Under the pieces are notes generated by a model. It worked only from the letters and a program-made list of their open reading frames with translations, was not told where the DNA came from and did no database searches. A stretch of 64,000 bases of DNA, taken from assembly GCF_001262015.1 (NCBI RefSeq), contig NZ_CP012074.1, positions 1,339,001-1,403,000 of the forward strand. The letters are read 5' to 3'. Source of the DNA: Prevotella fusca JCM 17724 (GTDB lineage: Bacteria > Bacteroidota > Bacteroidia > Bacteroidales > Bacteroidaceae). The translations under genes and the position numbers were made by a program. Of this stretch, positions 26,842 through 36,038 are shown piece after piece; position 1 is the stretch's first letter, and the number at the start of each line of letters is the position of its first letter.

Positions 26842-27732
26842 TTAAAGTTTACGCGTATCGGCTCCCCACATCAGTTTCTCGCGTAGTGTCGAGAAGAATC
26901 GCTGCCCATGCAGCTTCACAATGCGCACCTTATGCGGTGCTTTCTTCACTGTCAATGTCACCCCTTCACGCAGTTTCTCCGACCTCCCGTCCACTGCTGC
27001 AAGGAAATTATGGCTCCGGCTCTGCACCTCGAGCTTGATTTCAGCCTCGTCACTGATGACAATCGGACGGATATTCAGGCTATGTGGGGCTACGGGAGTT
27101 ATGCTCAAGATACCTGACTGGGGCACGATAATCGGTCCGCCGATAGATAATGAGTAAGCTGTTGAGCCTGTCGGCGTACTAATGACAAGTCCGTCTGCCA
27201 GATAAGTAACCAGGTATTCACCGTTAACACTTGCCTTTATGGATATCATCGCAGCATTGTCACGTTTCAGGATGGCGATGTCGTTCAATGCGAAAGGACA
27301 GTTTTCGAGCGGCTCACCATCAGCTTCCAGCTGGATGACGGCACGCTCTTCAATCTCACATTTCCCCGCAAAGACATCATCGAGCACCCTTTCAATATCC
27401 TCGGGCACCACATTTGCGAGGAAACCCAGTCGTCCCATGTTCACGCCGATGATAGGTGTCTGCTTCGGACCGACCTTGCTTGCAGCCTTCAGAAACGTAC
27501 CATCACCGCCTAACGAGATGACATAATCGACATCGAAGTTCACCCCTTCAAACACTCCTGCTATGGGAAAATCCCTCTTCAGTTCATTCGCCAGGACACG
27601 ATAGAAGTTCTGCTCGATATACACATCAGCCTCATGACCTGCCAGATAGTCCAGCATGTCAAGTATCTGAAGTGTGTCGAAAGCCTTGGAGGCATTCCCG
27701 AAAACAGCAAAACTCAGTCTCTTTTCTGCCAT
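26842..27732 (-). CDS. nadK: NAD kinase
   Basis: This 296-residue cytoplasmic enzyme phosphorylates NAD to NADP. The GGDGT motif is present (SLGGDGTFLKAA, about residue 75), as are the N-terminal Rossmann-type start (LSFAVFGNASKAF) and the GSTAYSLSIGGPI segment of the C-terminal domain. Length is normal. It is divergent from the DJ-1/PfpI gene, with 135 bp between their starts. Confidence 0.96.
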   Translation of the reverse strand: MAEKRLSFAVFGNASKAFDTLQILDMLDYLAGHEADVYIEQNFYRVLANELKRDFPIAGVFEGVNFDVDYVISLGGDGTFLKAASKVGPKQTPIIGVNMGRLGFLANVVPEDIERVLDDVFAGKCEIEERAVIQLEADGEPLENCPFALNDIAILKRDNAAMISIKASVNGEYLVTYLADGLVISTPTGSTAYSLSIGGPIIVPQSGILSITPVAPHSLNIRPIVISDEAEIKLEVQSRSHNFLAAVDGRSEKLREGVTLTVKKAPHKVRIVKLHGQRFFSTLREKLMWGADTRKL

Positions 27733-27867
27733 AAAAACGTGCCTTTTTAATTTCTTTTAGCCTTACAATACATACTAAACGATAGATATTTAGTATATTT
27801 GCACAACCTTTACATTTGCAAAAGTAAAGATTTTAATTGGATTTATGTACTTAAAAACAAAATAAAT

Positions 27868-28437
27868 ATGGCTAAAGTATATGAGTTTCTTGCCAACGGC
27901 TTCGAAGAAGTAGAGGCTTTGGCACCTGTTGACATCCTGCGCCGTGGGGATGTGGAGGTAAAAACAGTCAGCATAACGGGCAGTCATCTCGTTGAGTCAT
28001 CACATGGAGTAATCGTCAAAGCCGACCTCCTTTTCGAGGAGATAACCGACTTCTCTGACGCAGACCTGCTGATGTTGCCTGGCGGAATGCCCGGGTCAAA
28101 GAACCTGGACAGGCACGAAGGTGTGCGCAAAGCACTCAAGGAACAGTTTGAAAAGGGCAAACGTGTTGCTGCCATCTGTGCTGCACCATTGGTATTGGCA
28201 TCCGTCGGACTGCTGAAAGGCAGGAAGGCAACCATCTATCCCGGCATGGAAAGCCACTTAGGTGAGGGCGCTGAATACACGGGGGCACTTGTTCAGGAGG
28301 ACGGAAACGTTACAACAGGAGCAGGTCCTGCTGCTTCTTTCCCTTACGGATACAAGCTCCTGAGCTATTTCGCACCTGCCGAGAAGGTCGAAGAGATACA
28401 AAAGGGAATGATTTACGACCAACTTCTTAATTCATAA
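27868..28437 (+). CDS. DJ-1/PfpI-family protein
   Basis: This 189-residue protein begins MAKVYEFLANGFEEVEALAP, with the conserved early Glu of the DJ-1/PfpI family and the nucleophile elbow AAICAAPLVL around the catalytic Cys. The ATG at 27868 is chosen because the open frame before it begins inside a -7 box (TATATTTG, 27794-27801). Relatives are annotated as ThiJ-like, deglycase or glyoxalase-like; the exact reaction is unclear. It is 23 bp upstream of ispD and probably co-transcribed. Confidence 0.9.
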   Translation: MAKVYEFLANGFEEVEALAPVDILRRGDVEVKTVSITGSHLVESSHGVIVKADLLFEEITDFSDADLLMLPGGMPGSKNLDRHEGVRKALKEQFEKGKRVAAICAAPLVLASVGLLKGRKATIYPGMESHLGEGAEYTGALVQEDGNVTTGAGPAASFPYGYKLLSYFAPAEKVEEIQKGMIYDQLLNS

Positions 28438-28460
28438 ATCATCATTCATAATTCAGAACT

Positions 28461-29153
28461 GTGAGTCATAAAACGTCAAAATATGCCATCATCGTCGCTG
28501 GTGGAAAGGGACTGCGAATGGGAGCAGACATCCCCAAGCAGTTCCTTCCCGTTGGCGGAAAACCTGTCCTGATGCACACAATCAGCCGCTTCCACGCCTA
28601 CGACAAGGATTTGAAGGTTATCCTTGTGCTGCCGAAGGAACAGCAGGATTACTGGCAGGAGCTGTGCGAACAGTATCATTTCAATGAGGAATACCAGTTG
28701 GCGGATGGTGGCGCAAGCCGCTTCCAGTCATGCAAGAACGGCTTGTCGATGATTCCGGCTGATACTGTCGGGCTTGTCGGCATTCATGATGGCGTGCGTC
28801 CTTTCGTCTCCTGCGAGACCATTGCACGCTGTTTTGATACTGCACAGGAGGCGAAAGCGGTAATTCCAGTACTGCCTGTTACTGACACACTGCGCTTTAC
28901 CGGTGACTCCCCAAGTGGACGAAACGTGCAACGCAGCGATTATAAAGCCGTACAGACGCCGCAAGTCTTTGACATCCAACTTATCAAAAAGGCATACGAA
29001 CAAGAAGAAAAAGCCGATTTCACTGATGATGCCAGCGTCGTTGAGCATCTCGGGCAGACTGTTACAATGGTGGAAGGGAACAGGGAAAACATTAAAATCA
29101 CCACCCCGTTCGACTTGAAAGTGGCAGAAGTTCTGGTAATTCATAATTCATAA
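28461..29153 (+). CDS. ispD: 2-C-methyl-D-erythritol 4-phosphate cytidylyltransferase
   Basis: This 230-residue enzyme of the non-mevalonate isoprenoid pathway makes CDP-methylerythritol from CTP and MEP. The nucleotide-binding start [13 protein letters not shown], the segment [11 protein letters not shown] and the end segment [14 protein letters not shown] are typical. The start is GTG at 28461; no in-frame ATG fits. The last residues (VIHNS) are encoded by an AATTCATAA-type intergenic repeat that runs into the gene end. Confidence 0.95.
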   Translation: MSHKTSKYAIIVAGGKGLRMGADIPKQFLPVGGKPVLMHTISRFHAYDKDLKVILVLPKEQQDYWQELCEQYHFNEEYQLADGGASRFQSCKNGLSMIPADTVGLVGIHDGVRPFVSCETIARCFDTAQEAKAVIPVLPVTDTLRFTGDSPSGRNVQRSDYKAVQTPQVFDIQLIKKAYEQEEKADFTDDASVVEHLGQTVTMVEGNRENIKITTPFDLKVAEVLVIHNS

Positions 29154-29217
29154 TTCACAATTCATAATTATGATTACCGTTGTCAAGTCAGAATTCATAA
29201 TTCATCGTTCATATATT
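29138..29217 (+). repeat. AT-rich inverted repeat, left arm
   Basis: AATTCATAATT-type repeats and the segment ATAATTATGATTACC followed by GTTGTCAAGTCAGA recur in reverse complement at 29603-29700. The two arms bound the whole ispD-recG gap. Confidence 0.75.
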
Positions 29218-29351
29218 ATGATTACTGAGTTTGATGGGGTTATTGGATGAGAAGAACGAAAGAATGAAAACGTAAAGATGGTGTTTAAAGCTGATAGATA
29301 GCACTATAAAACAGCGTAGAGCATAGGGATGAGAAGTGTAAAGGGCGTTCT

Positions 29352-29449
29352 TTCCGAATTATTTTCACGTAAAAAAGAAATTATTTTCATGAAGAAAAAT
29401 ATTTATTATCGTGAAAAAAAATATTTATTTTCATGAAAATAATTCGCAA
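29352..29449. repeat. 22-bp array of TTCATGAA-type palindromes, copy 2 (4 units)
   Basis: Unit centres (the C of CRTGA) lie at 29366, 29388, 29410 and 29432, exact 22-bp steps. The ends are inverted (GAATTATTTTC at the left, GAAAATAATTC at the right). The array sits in the middle of the 553-bp gap between ispD and recG, where I see no gene. Confidence 0.88.
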
Positions 29450-29602
29450 CAGGCAAATTCTAACGTGAATAAGAAGGCTGAAGAACAGCTTTATTTACAC
29501 ACCGCTGCAAGCTAAAAGAAGGTCGGAAGCAAGTGAGAAAGTGAACAAGTAGACGAGTAGACGAGTTTATCAGTTATATGTTTTATAAAACAGCAAACAT
29601 CA

Positions 29603-29700
29603 ATATTCATAATTATGAACTATGAATCCTGAACTCTGACTTAACAATGGTAATCATAATTATGAATTATGAATTACTCAGTAATTGTGAATTATGAATT
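29603..29700 (-). repeat. AT-rich inverted repeat, right arm
   Basis: On the minus strand it repeats the left arm at 29138-29217, including ATAATTATGATTACCATTG and TTAAGTCAGA. It ends 6 bp before the recG start codon. Confidence 0.75.
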
Positions 29701-29706
29701 AGACTA

Positions 29707-31803
29707 ATGGATATACTATCGCAAGACATAATGTATTTACCAGGTGTAGGACCACGCCGCAGGGAGATTCTGAGCAAGGAGCTTGGTATCCAGACCTATC
29801 GTGACCTGCTGGAATACTTCCCTTACAAGTATGTCGACCGAACAAAGGTGTATCTCATTTCAGAGCTTTCACAGGATATGCCGTTCGTGCAAATCAAAGG
29901 AAGAATCCTCAGCTTTGAGGAAGCTGAGATGGGAAAACGTAAGAAACGTATCATCGCACACTTCACGGACGGACATGGCATCTGTGATATAGTGTGGTTC
30001 AATGGCACGAAGTATATCTATCAGAATTACCAGATCAACAAGGAATATATCATCTTCGGAAAGCCTACCATATTCAACGGCAGGTTCCAGTTCACCCACC
30101 CCGACATTGACGATGCTTCCCAGTTGCAGCTCAACGACATGGGGATGCAGCCTTTCTATGTCACCACCGAGAAGATGAAGAAGGCGGGAATCACTTCACG
30201 TGCGGTGGAGAAACTGACGAAGACACTCATCGGCAAGCTCACAGAACCACTGGAAGAGACTCTCCCTCCCTTCATAACAACCCACCTGCATCTCATCTCA
30301 CGCGATGCTGCCATGCGCAAGATTCATTACCCAAAGTCGGTTGATGACACCCAGCGTGCCCGTGTACGGCTGAAGTTTGAGGAACTTTTCTATGTCCAAC
30401 TCAACATCCTCCGTTATGCCAGCGACCATCGCCGCAAGTACCGTGGTTATATATTTAATCGCATCGGGGCACAGTTCAACTGGTTCTATGCCCACAACCT
30501 GCCCTTTGAACTCACCGGGGCACAGAAGAGGGTGATGCACGAAATACGTGCCGACATGGCTGGCGGGCGACAGATGAACCGTCTGCTGCAGGGCGACGTG
30601 GGCTCGGGTAAGACGCTCGTCGCCCTTATGTCGATGCTCATTGCCATCGACAACGGTTATCAGGCGTGTATGATGGCACCGACGGAAATCCTTGCCGAGC
30701 AGCATCTGCAGACCATCAAGGAGTTCCTCAAGGGAATGAACCTGCGCATAGAACTGCTGACGGGCATCGTGAAAGGCAAGAAACGCAAGGAAGTATTGGA
30801 TGGACTGTTGGACGGTTCCATCAATATCGTCGTCGGAACACACGCCATCATTGAGGATAAGGTGCAGTTCCAGCACCTCGGTATGGCTGTCGTTGACGAA
30901 CAGCACCGCTTCGGCGTGGCACAACGTGCCAAGCTGTGGAGCAAGAGCGAGAACCCTCCGCACGTACTGGTCATGACGGCTACACCTATACCACGCACCC
31001 TTGCAATGACCATCTACGGCGACCTTGATGTCTCCGTCATTGACGAGCTGCCGCCGGGACGTAAGCCCATACAGACCATCCACAAGTATGACGACCAGAT
31101 GACAAGCCTATATCAAGGCATCCGACAGCAGATAAAGCTCGGACGCCAGGTGTATATCGTCTATCCGCTCATCAAGGAAAGCGAACGTATGGACCTCAAG
31201 AACCTTGAAGACGGCTTTGAGGCTATGTGCGACATATTCCCTGATTTCCAGCTCAGTAAGATACACGGGAAGATGAAGGACAAGGATAAAGAGGCCGAGA
31301 TGCAGAAGTTTGTCAGCAGACAGACACAGATACTCGTTGCCACAACGGTGATAGAAGTGGGCGTGAATGTCCCCAACGCCAGCGTTATGATTATCCTCGA
31401 TGCCCAGCGTTTCGGGCTGTCCCAGCTCCATCAGCTGCGTGGTCGTGTCGGTCGTGGTGCCGAACAGAGCTACTGCATCCTTGTCACCAACCACAAACTG
31501 ACCAAGGAAACCAGTAAACGAATTGACATCATGTGCGAGACAAACGATGGTTTTGAGATTGCTGAAGCCGACCTCAAGCTGCGTGGTCCCGGTGATTTGG
31601 AGGGTACACAGCAAAGCGGTGTTGCCTTCGACCTCAAGATAGCCGACATTGCCCGTGACGGACAGATTGTACAGATGGCACGGGAAGAGGCGCAGAAGAT
31701 TATTGACGATGACCCAACTTGCCAGAAAATGGAGTATAACTTGCTTTGGAACAGACTGAAAGCGTTAAGAAAGACTAATATAAACTGGGCTGCCATTTCA
31801 TAG
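29707..31803 (+). CDS. recG: ATP-dependent DNA helicase RecG
   Basis: This 698-residue helicase remodels stalled replication forks and Holliday junctions. The N-terminal wedge/OB domain covers about 1-230. The Walker A motif is GDVGSGKT (about 297-304), box II is DEQH, and motif III TATPIPRT. The C-terminal helicase domain holds LRGRVGRG and ends in the RecG-type tail. Length is normal. The start ATG 29707 lies directly after the AT-rich repeat arm. A long hairpin overlaps the stop codon. Confidence 0.96.
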   Translation: MDILSQDIMYLPGVGPRRREILSKELGIQTYRDLLEYFPYKYVDRTKVYLISELSQDMPFVQIKGRILSFEEAEMGKRKKRIIAHFTDGHGICDIVWFNGTKYIYQNYQINKEYIIFGKPTIFNGRFQFTHPDIDDASQLQLNDMGMQPFYVTTEKMKKAGITSRAVEKLTKTLIGKLTEPLEETLPPFITTHLHLISRDAAMRKIHYPKSVDDTQRARVRLKFEELFYVQLNILRYASDHRRKYRGYIFNRIGAQFNWFYAHNLPFELTGAQKRVMHEIRADMAGGRQMNRLLQGDVGSGKTLVALMSMLIAIDNGYQACMMAPTEILAEQHLQTIKEFLKGMNLRIELLTGIVKGKKRKEVLDGLLDGSINIVVGTHAIIEDKVQFQHLGMAVVDEQHRFGVAQRAKLWSKSENPPHVLVMTATPIPRTLAMTIYGDLDVSVIDELPPGRKPIQTIHKYDDQMTSLYQGIRQQIKLGRQVYIVYPLIKESERMDLKNLEDGFEAMCDIFPDFQLSKIHGKMKDKDKEAEMQKFVSRQTQILVATTVIEVGVNVPNASVMIILDAQRFGLSQLHQLRGRVGRGAEQSYCILVTNHKLTKETSKRIDIMCETNDGFEIAEADLKLRGPGDLEGTQQSGVAFDLKIADIARDGQIVQMAREEAQKIIDDDPTCQKMEYNLLWNRLKALRKTNINWAAIS

Positions 31804-31838
31804 GAAGAATGACCATTAAAATGGCAGAAAGCCCCAGT
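31784..31838 (+). terminator. Hairpin overlapping the recG stop codon
   Basis: CTGCCATTT (31790-31798) pairs with AAATGGCAG (31819-31827), and ACTGGG (31784-31789) with CCCAGT (31833-31838). The left arm lies inside the last recG codons. A second small stem, AAAGCCC/GGGCTTT (31828-31850), competes with it. There is no clear T-run, so termination is uncertain. Confidence 0.45.
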
Positions 31839-32075
31839 CTAAAGGGCTTTAAACCAATCACCTACATGCTGGAAAAGGGAAGCGAGTTTGTTAAACTCAC
31901 TATAAAAACTGTTAAGCAGCAATGTTATCCCACATTTTTTCATTAACTTTGCGCCATCTTTTGGTCAAAGCTGTATGCTTATTGTATAAATAACCAACAA
32001 CTCTGCCATTTGAAAGGGACATAAGAATCAGTCCCGTGCCACTGCGGCATCTGAGTTTAATAAAATAACTTGATT

Positions 32076-33080
32076 ATGACTTTTAAGAAAGTAATTAGAA
32101 CTTTTGCACTAACATCTCTTTTAACCCTGACAGCCCATTCAGCAAATGCACAGGACCTGCTTGCACGCCAGGCACCTATCGACCGTCGGGCTAAGGCTCT
32201 CGACACAATGGTAATCAGCCGTCTGCGTGAGGCTGAAGAGATTGAAGAACCAGCAGCAGAACTCTATAACGACTGGAACAACAACTACGCACACCGAGGC
32301 GGTAACCTCCCCGATGTATACAAAATTGACCTCCGCGGCTTCCACATGCCGACTCCAAGCCGTGTCATCACAAGTAACTTCGGACGTCGCTGGGGTCGTC
32401 GCCATCAGGGTCTTGACATCAAGGTCTACATCGGCGATACCATCCGTGCAGCCTTCTCAGGTAAGGTTCGTGTAGTGAAATATGATGCAAACGGATATGG
32501 TAAGTATATCGTTATCCGACATAATAACGGACTTGAGACCATCTACGGTCACCTTTCAAAGCAGATTGTTACTCCAAACCAGACTGTCCGTGCTGGTCAG
32601 CCTATCGGTCTGGGCGGTAACACCGGTCGTTCTACAGGTTCTCACCTCCACTTCGAGACACGTCTGGCAGGTGTGGCTTTGAACCCGGCACTCTTCTTCG
32701 ACTTCGCTCATCAGGACGTTACTGGTGACTTCTATGTGTTCCGTCGCAGCACCATAGCACAGGAGTCAGAACGTGCAACGGCAGCCCGTGGAACTTCATC
32801 AAGCCTCAGCTACTCACGTGAAAACATCCAGGGTAAAGGTAACCAGAGCTATACTCCACGTCAGGAGAAGAACTACAACACTGATTTCTCCAACCACACA
32901 CCACGTACAGAGCCTACCGCTAACAACGGAAAGATTATCTATCACAAGGTGGTCGACGGTGAGACATTAGAAACGATAGCCAGACAACATGGCATCAGTG
33001 TTGAGCAGCTTTGCCGTCAGAACCGCATAGGCAAATTGACCCGTGTATCTGATGGTCAGTTACTCTCAATCAGTAAGTAA
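32076..33080 (+). CDS. Secreted M23 peptidase with LysM domain
   Basis: This 334-residue protein has a signal peptide (cleavage near HSANAQ, residue 25). The M23 metallopeptidase domain shows the zinc ligands in HQGLD (about 111-115) and HLHFE (about 192-196), with IYGHL between. A low-complexity linker leads to a C-terminal LysM domain (VVDGETLETIARQHGI, about 290-305). It should cut or bind peptidoglycan peptide bridges; the LysM module anchors it. I start at ATG 32076, two codons after an in-frame TTG. A -7 box (TAACTTTG, 31944-31951) predicts a leader of about 120 nt. Confidence 0.92.
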   Translation: MTFKKVIRTFALTSLLTLTAHSANAQDLLARQAPIDRRAKALDTMVISRLREAEEIEEPAAELYNDWNNNYAHRGGNLPDVYKIDLRGFHMPTPSRVITSNFGRRWGRRHQGLDIKVYIGDTIRAAFSGKVRVVKYDANGYGKYIVIRHNNGLETIYGHLSKQIVTPNQTVRAGQPIGLGGNTGRSTGSHLHFETRLAGVALNPALFFDFAHQDVTGDFYVFRRSTIAQESERATAARGTSSSLSYSRENIQGKGNQSYTPRQEKNYNTDFSNHTPRTEPTANNGKIIYHKVVDGETLETIARQHGISVEQLCRQNRIGKLTRVSDGQLLSISK

Positions 33081-33100
33081 ACATTTCCCACATCATAAAA

Positions 33101-33140
33101 CAGCTCCGGCAGACACCAGTCTGTCGGAGCTGCTTTCATT
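33101..33140 (+). terminator. Terminator after the M23/LysM gene
   Basis: CAGCTCCGGCAGAC (33101-33114) pairs with GTCTGTCGGAGCTG (33119-33132), followed by CTTTCATTT. The remaining 200 bp to the next gene end carry nothing I recognise. Confidence 0.85.
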
Positions 33141-33336
33141 TATGCCCCTGCTTGCCAACTGTTCCCCGATAAGAAACAGCTTTCCTACTTCGTTGCGAGG
33201 GACATAATAAAGTATTTAATTACTGCCACCTGCCTTTCATTTCCCGTATATGTTAGCCATTGGTATCTTTTAAAACGACTTGTCAAGTAGGTTTTCAAAA
33301 TTAAACGCTTATATGCAATTAATCATGAACCCCTAC

Positions 33337-34551
33337 CTAACCGAAAATCTGACTCATTACATTAGCTGGCGGGCGCTGGTTCTCCAGCTCATTCTTCATA
33401 AAGTCCATATAAGGTGCTATATGCTCGAAGAACTGATGATAGCCCTTACAGAGATAGTTAAGCCCCGGATTGCCGTAACAATCACGGACAAAACGGTTCT
33501 TGGGACACTCTCCATGACAGGCAAACTGGAACTTACACTCCTTGCATTGCTGCGGAAGAAGTCTGTATTTCATCTTTGAAAACTCTTTCTGCCGGTCGCT
33601 GTTCATCATCTCATAGATAGTCTGTCGGGACAGGTTTCCAAGTTTATGTTCAGGGTAAACGAAATGGTCACAGGAATAAACATCGCCGTTGTATTCCATT
33701 ACTCCAGCATGACCGCACTCCTTTGCCATCGTACAGATGCCCGGTGCCACGCCGACCCAGTTTGCCAAAGTGGCATCAAAGAGCTGTATATAATAGTCGC
33801 CTACATCATTATGTACCCACTCATCGAAGATGGCACAAAGGAAGTTTCCCCATTGCTCGGCAGTAACAGAGAAGTCAGTCACCTCACCACCTTCCTGCAT
33901 TCCGGGTGCCAGTGTAAGCCCATCGGTACGGTTTACAATCCGTTCAACAATAGGAGTAAACTGGATATAACGACAGCCTATCTCCTTGAAGAAGTGATAG
34001 AAGTCCAATGGATAATCTGCATTAAAGTCGTTGACCACGGCAAGGGCATTCCATTCCACACCGTGCTTGTTCAGCAGGTCGACACCTTTCATCACCTGAC
34101 GGAAGGACGGTTTGCCGGTAGCCGTCCGTCGATACTCATCATGAAACTCCTGCGGTCCGTCAATAGAGACGCCCACAAGAAAATTGTTCTCCTTGAAGAA
34201 GCGGCACCATTCATCATTCAGGAGGATGCCATTCGTCTGAATGCTGTTGTCAATCTGACGCCCACGGGCATAATACCGTTGCAGTTCCAGTGCACGACGA
34301 TAGAAGGATACGGGGCGCATCAGGGTCTCACCGCCATGCCATGTAAAGAGCACCTGCGGCGTTGTCTGCGCCTCGATATACTCCTTGATGAACTTCTCAA
34401 GCAGCGCATCAGTTATCACATGATTCTTGTTATCGTCATACAGCTTACTCTTCTCCAGATAATAACAGTACTTACACCGCAGGTTACAAAGTGAACCGGC
34501 AGGTTTCAGCATGATATACATCGGATGACTAAAGGGAACAATGGTATTCAT
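33337..34551 (-). CDS. Anaerobic sulfatase-maturating enzyme-like radical SAM protein
   Basis: This 404-residue protein carries the radical SAM cluster CNLRCKYC (about 21-28) and a C-terminal SPASM region with Cys clusters (AKECGHAGVMEY, YSCDHFVYPEH, CKECKFQFACHGECP). These match anaerobic sulfatase maturases, which turn an active-site Cys or Ser of sulfatases into formylglycine. No sulfatase gene is near, so it would act on targets elsewhere, or it may have another peptide substrate. I start at ATG 34551; the longer frame starts inside the promoter region. Confidence 0.88.
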   Translation of the reverse strand: MNTIVPFSHPMYIMLKPAGSLCNLRCKYCYYLEKSKLYDDNKNHVITDALLEKFIKEYIEAQTTPQVLFTWHGGETLMRPVSFYRRALELQRYYARGRQIDNSIQTNGILLNDEWCRFFKENNFLVGVSIDGPQEFHDEYRRTATGKPSFRQVMKGVDLLNKHGVEWNALAVVNDFNADYPLDFYHFFKEIGCRYIQFTPIVERIVNRTDGLTLAPGMQEGGEVTDFSVTAEQWGNFLCAIFDEWVHNDVGDYYIQLFDATLANWVGVAPGICTMAKECGHAGVMEYNGDVYSCDHFVYPEHKLGNLSRQTIYEMMNSDRQKEFSKMKYRLLPQQCKECKFQFACHGECPKNRFVRDCYGNPGLNYLCKGYHQFFEHIAPYMDFMKNELENQRPPANVMSQIFG

Positions 34552-34571
34552 AAATGTTTTGTTTCGGCTGA

Positions 34572-34601
34572 CAAAGGTAGTCAATTATTTAATAACGGCA
34601 A
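34572..34601 (-). promoter_or_regulatory. Promoter of the radical SAM gene
   Basis: On the minus strand TTG (34601-34599), 19 bp, TACCTTTG (34579-34572). The predicted leader is about 15 nt. Confidence 0.65.
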
Positions 34602-34870
34602 AACATTCCAAATCACTTATTAAGACACTGACAACAGATTACGTACCATTACGAAACACATTAGGAGAACAACCTGTCCTGTCTTCTCATGAAACAAAAA
34701 GAACTGTATGCTTATCGTATCGCCATTATCCTGCCTTCTCTATAAAAACAAGCACCGTTTTGCCTTGACCACAATACCGAAATATATTTACAAAAACGCT
34801 TGCTATATTCCCTTGGTGCACGCACAAAAACCATCTTACACCCGTATTTACAATTAACTGAAGTTCAATA

Positions 34871-34980
34871 TGTTACAAAACCATACAAGAAAAGGTGCTT
34901 AATTGGACTTCAACTAAGCCTTAGTTAGGCTTCAATTAACGCCCTTTTGAACGTCAGTTTGGGCTTGATTCGAGTGCAGA
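34871..34980. repeat. 22-bp array, AAGCCTTAGTTAGGCTT family, copy 1
   Basis: 22-bp units begin at 34871, 34893, 34915, 34937 and 34959; the middle three are clear and share (T/G)(T/C)CAAY-TAA joints. The unit at 34915 contains the palindrome AAGCCTTAGTTAGGCTT. Related arrays lie at 48394 and 48725. The array sits in an 829-bp gap (34552-35380) that also has a C-rich hairpin (35070-35083) and no gene that I trust. Confidence 0.8.
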
Positions 34981-35304
34981 AAAGCGTAGATTAAAAATGA
35001 GAAATAAAAAAACACGACAAAAGTAACCTTTTCCAGTCCCTCTTCCAATAACAGCCCCACCCCGACCCTTCTCCGAGTGGAGAGGTGAAAGTAAGTACCC
35101 TACAAGTCTGCCGACTAATATATTTTCTTCACAACGGTCATACAACACTTCTTTCTTGCCGTTTGATTGATGAGAATACAACAGAAATTCAGAACAGATA
35201 AAGGAGAACTCTCCTACACACCTCATATTGGTTTATCAAGAAAGGATATTCCTTTTCACGTAAAGTACAGCCCATAAACTGTCCTACGAATACATTATGG
35301 CATG

Positions 35305-35358
35305 AAAAAGGATGTTTCAAGGCTTCTGACCGGTAATGGTGCTGTCCTTGGAACATCC
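35305..35358 (-). terminator. Terminator of the small secreted-protein gene
   Basis: GGATGTTTCAAGG (35310-35322) pairs with CCTTGGAACATCC (35346-35358), and a TTTTTC run follows on the minus strand. Confidence 0.82.
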
Positions 35359-35380
35359 TCGATATAATATGAAACGAAAC

Positions 35381-35824
35381 TTACTTGGTTGCTGTGCTGT
35401 CGGATTTGAAGGAGTCAGAGATGCCCTTGCCGAGCTTCTTAAAGAACTTCTTTCCGTCATCACCTATCTTACGTGTCACCTCGCCCATTGATTTTACCTC
35501 ACGCTTGAAAACCTTTCCCATACCACGTGAGAAAGTCTTGAAACCTTGCTTTACTTCCACCTCCGCCGAGTCATTGTCGGCTGCCTGCTGTGGATTAGCA
35601 TCCTTACTGGTCTTGACACTATTCCCATGAGCCGTCTGGGACTTTGAAGCCGCAGACGAAGTACCAGCCTTAGCAGTGTGATTTGACTCCTTTGCGGCAG
35701 CCTGCTTGTTTGCTTTCACCAATCCTGGAGATGCACCAGCAACACCGCTATACTCTGTCTGCGCTGACACCGAGAGGCACAGCAACAGCAAAGCTACAAA
35801 CATTTTAATCCTGATTCTTTCCAT
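35381..35824 (-). CDS. Small secreted protein of unknown function
   Basis: This 147-residue protein has a signal peptide (KMFVALLLLCLSVSAQ, cleavage near residue 22). A low-complexity middle (Ala, Lys, Ser, Thr) leads to a charged, helical C-terminus with repeated Lys/Gly/Phe (VKQGFKTFSRGMGKVFKRE, KKFFKKLGKGISDSFKSD), which looks amphipathic and basic. I do not recognise the family. It has its own terminator. Confidence 0.65.
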   Translation of the reverse strand: MERIRIKMFVALLLLCLSVSAQTEYSGVAGASPGLVKANKQAAAKESNHTAKAGTSSAASKSQTAHGNSVKTSKDANPQQAADNDSAEVEVKQGFKTFSRGMGKVFKREVKSMGEVTRKIGDDGKKFFKKLGKGISDSFKSDSTATK

Positions 35825-36038
35825 TGTCGTACGTTTTATTATATTAAAGGGCTATATCAAGACCCTGGAATGGCAATCCGCCGGTACATATTCATCCCGT
35901 GGATATTGTGTATAGAAGCGCACCTTGCGTATCCCCACACCAGAACCACCCATGAATAAAACGATTGACCTGCAAAGAAATTGCCGTTCTTAACAATCAA
36001 TAGGACGTATTAAGGGCATTTAAGCCACAGGTATCATC

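Noticed and set aside
34954..35226. 90-residue open frame on the minus strand
   Set aside because: It runs through a repeat unit and a C-rich hairpin and has no protein-like pattern or promoter.
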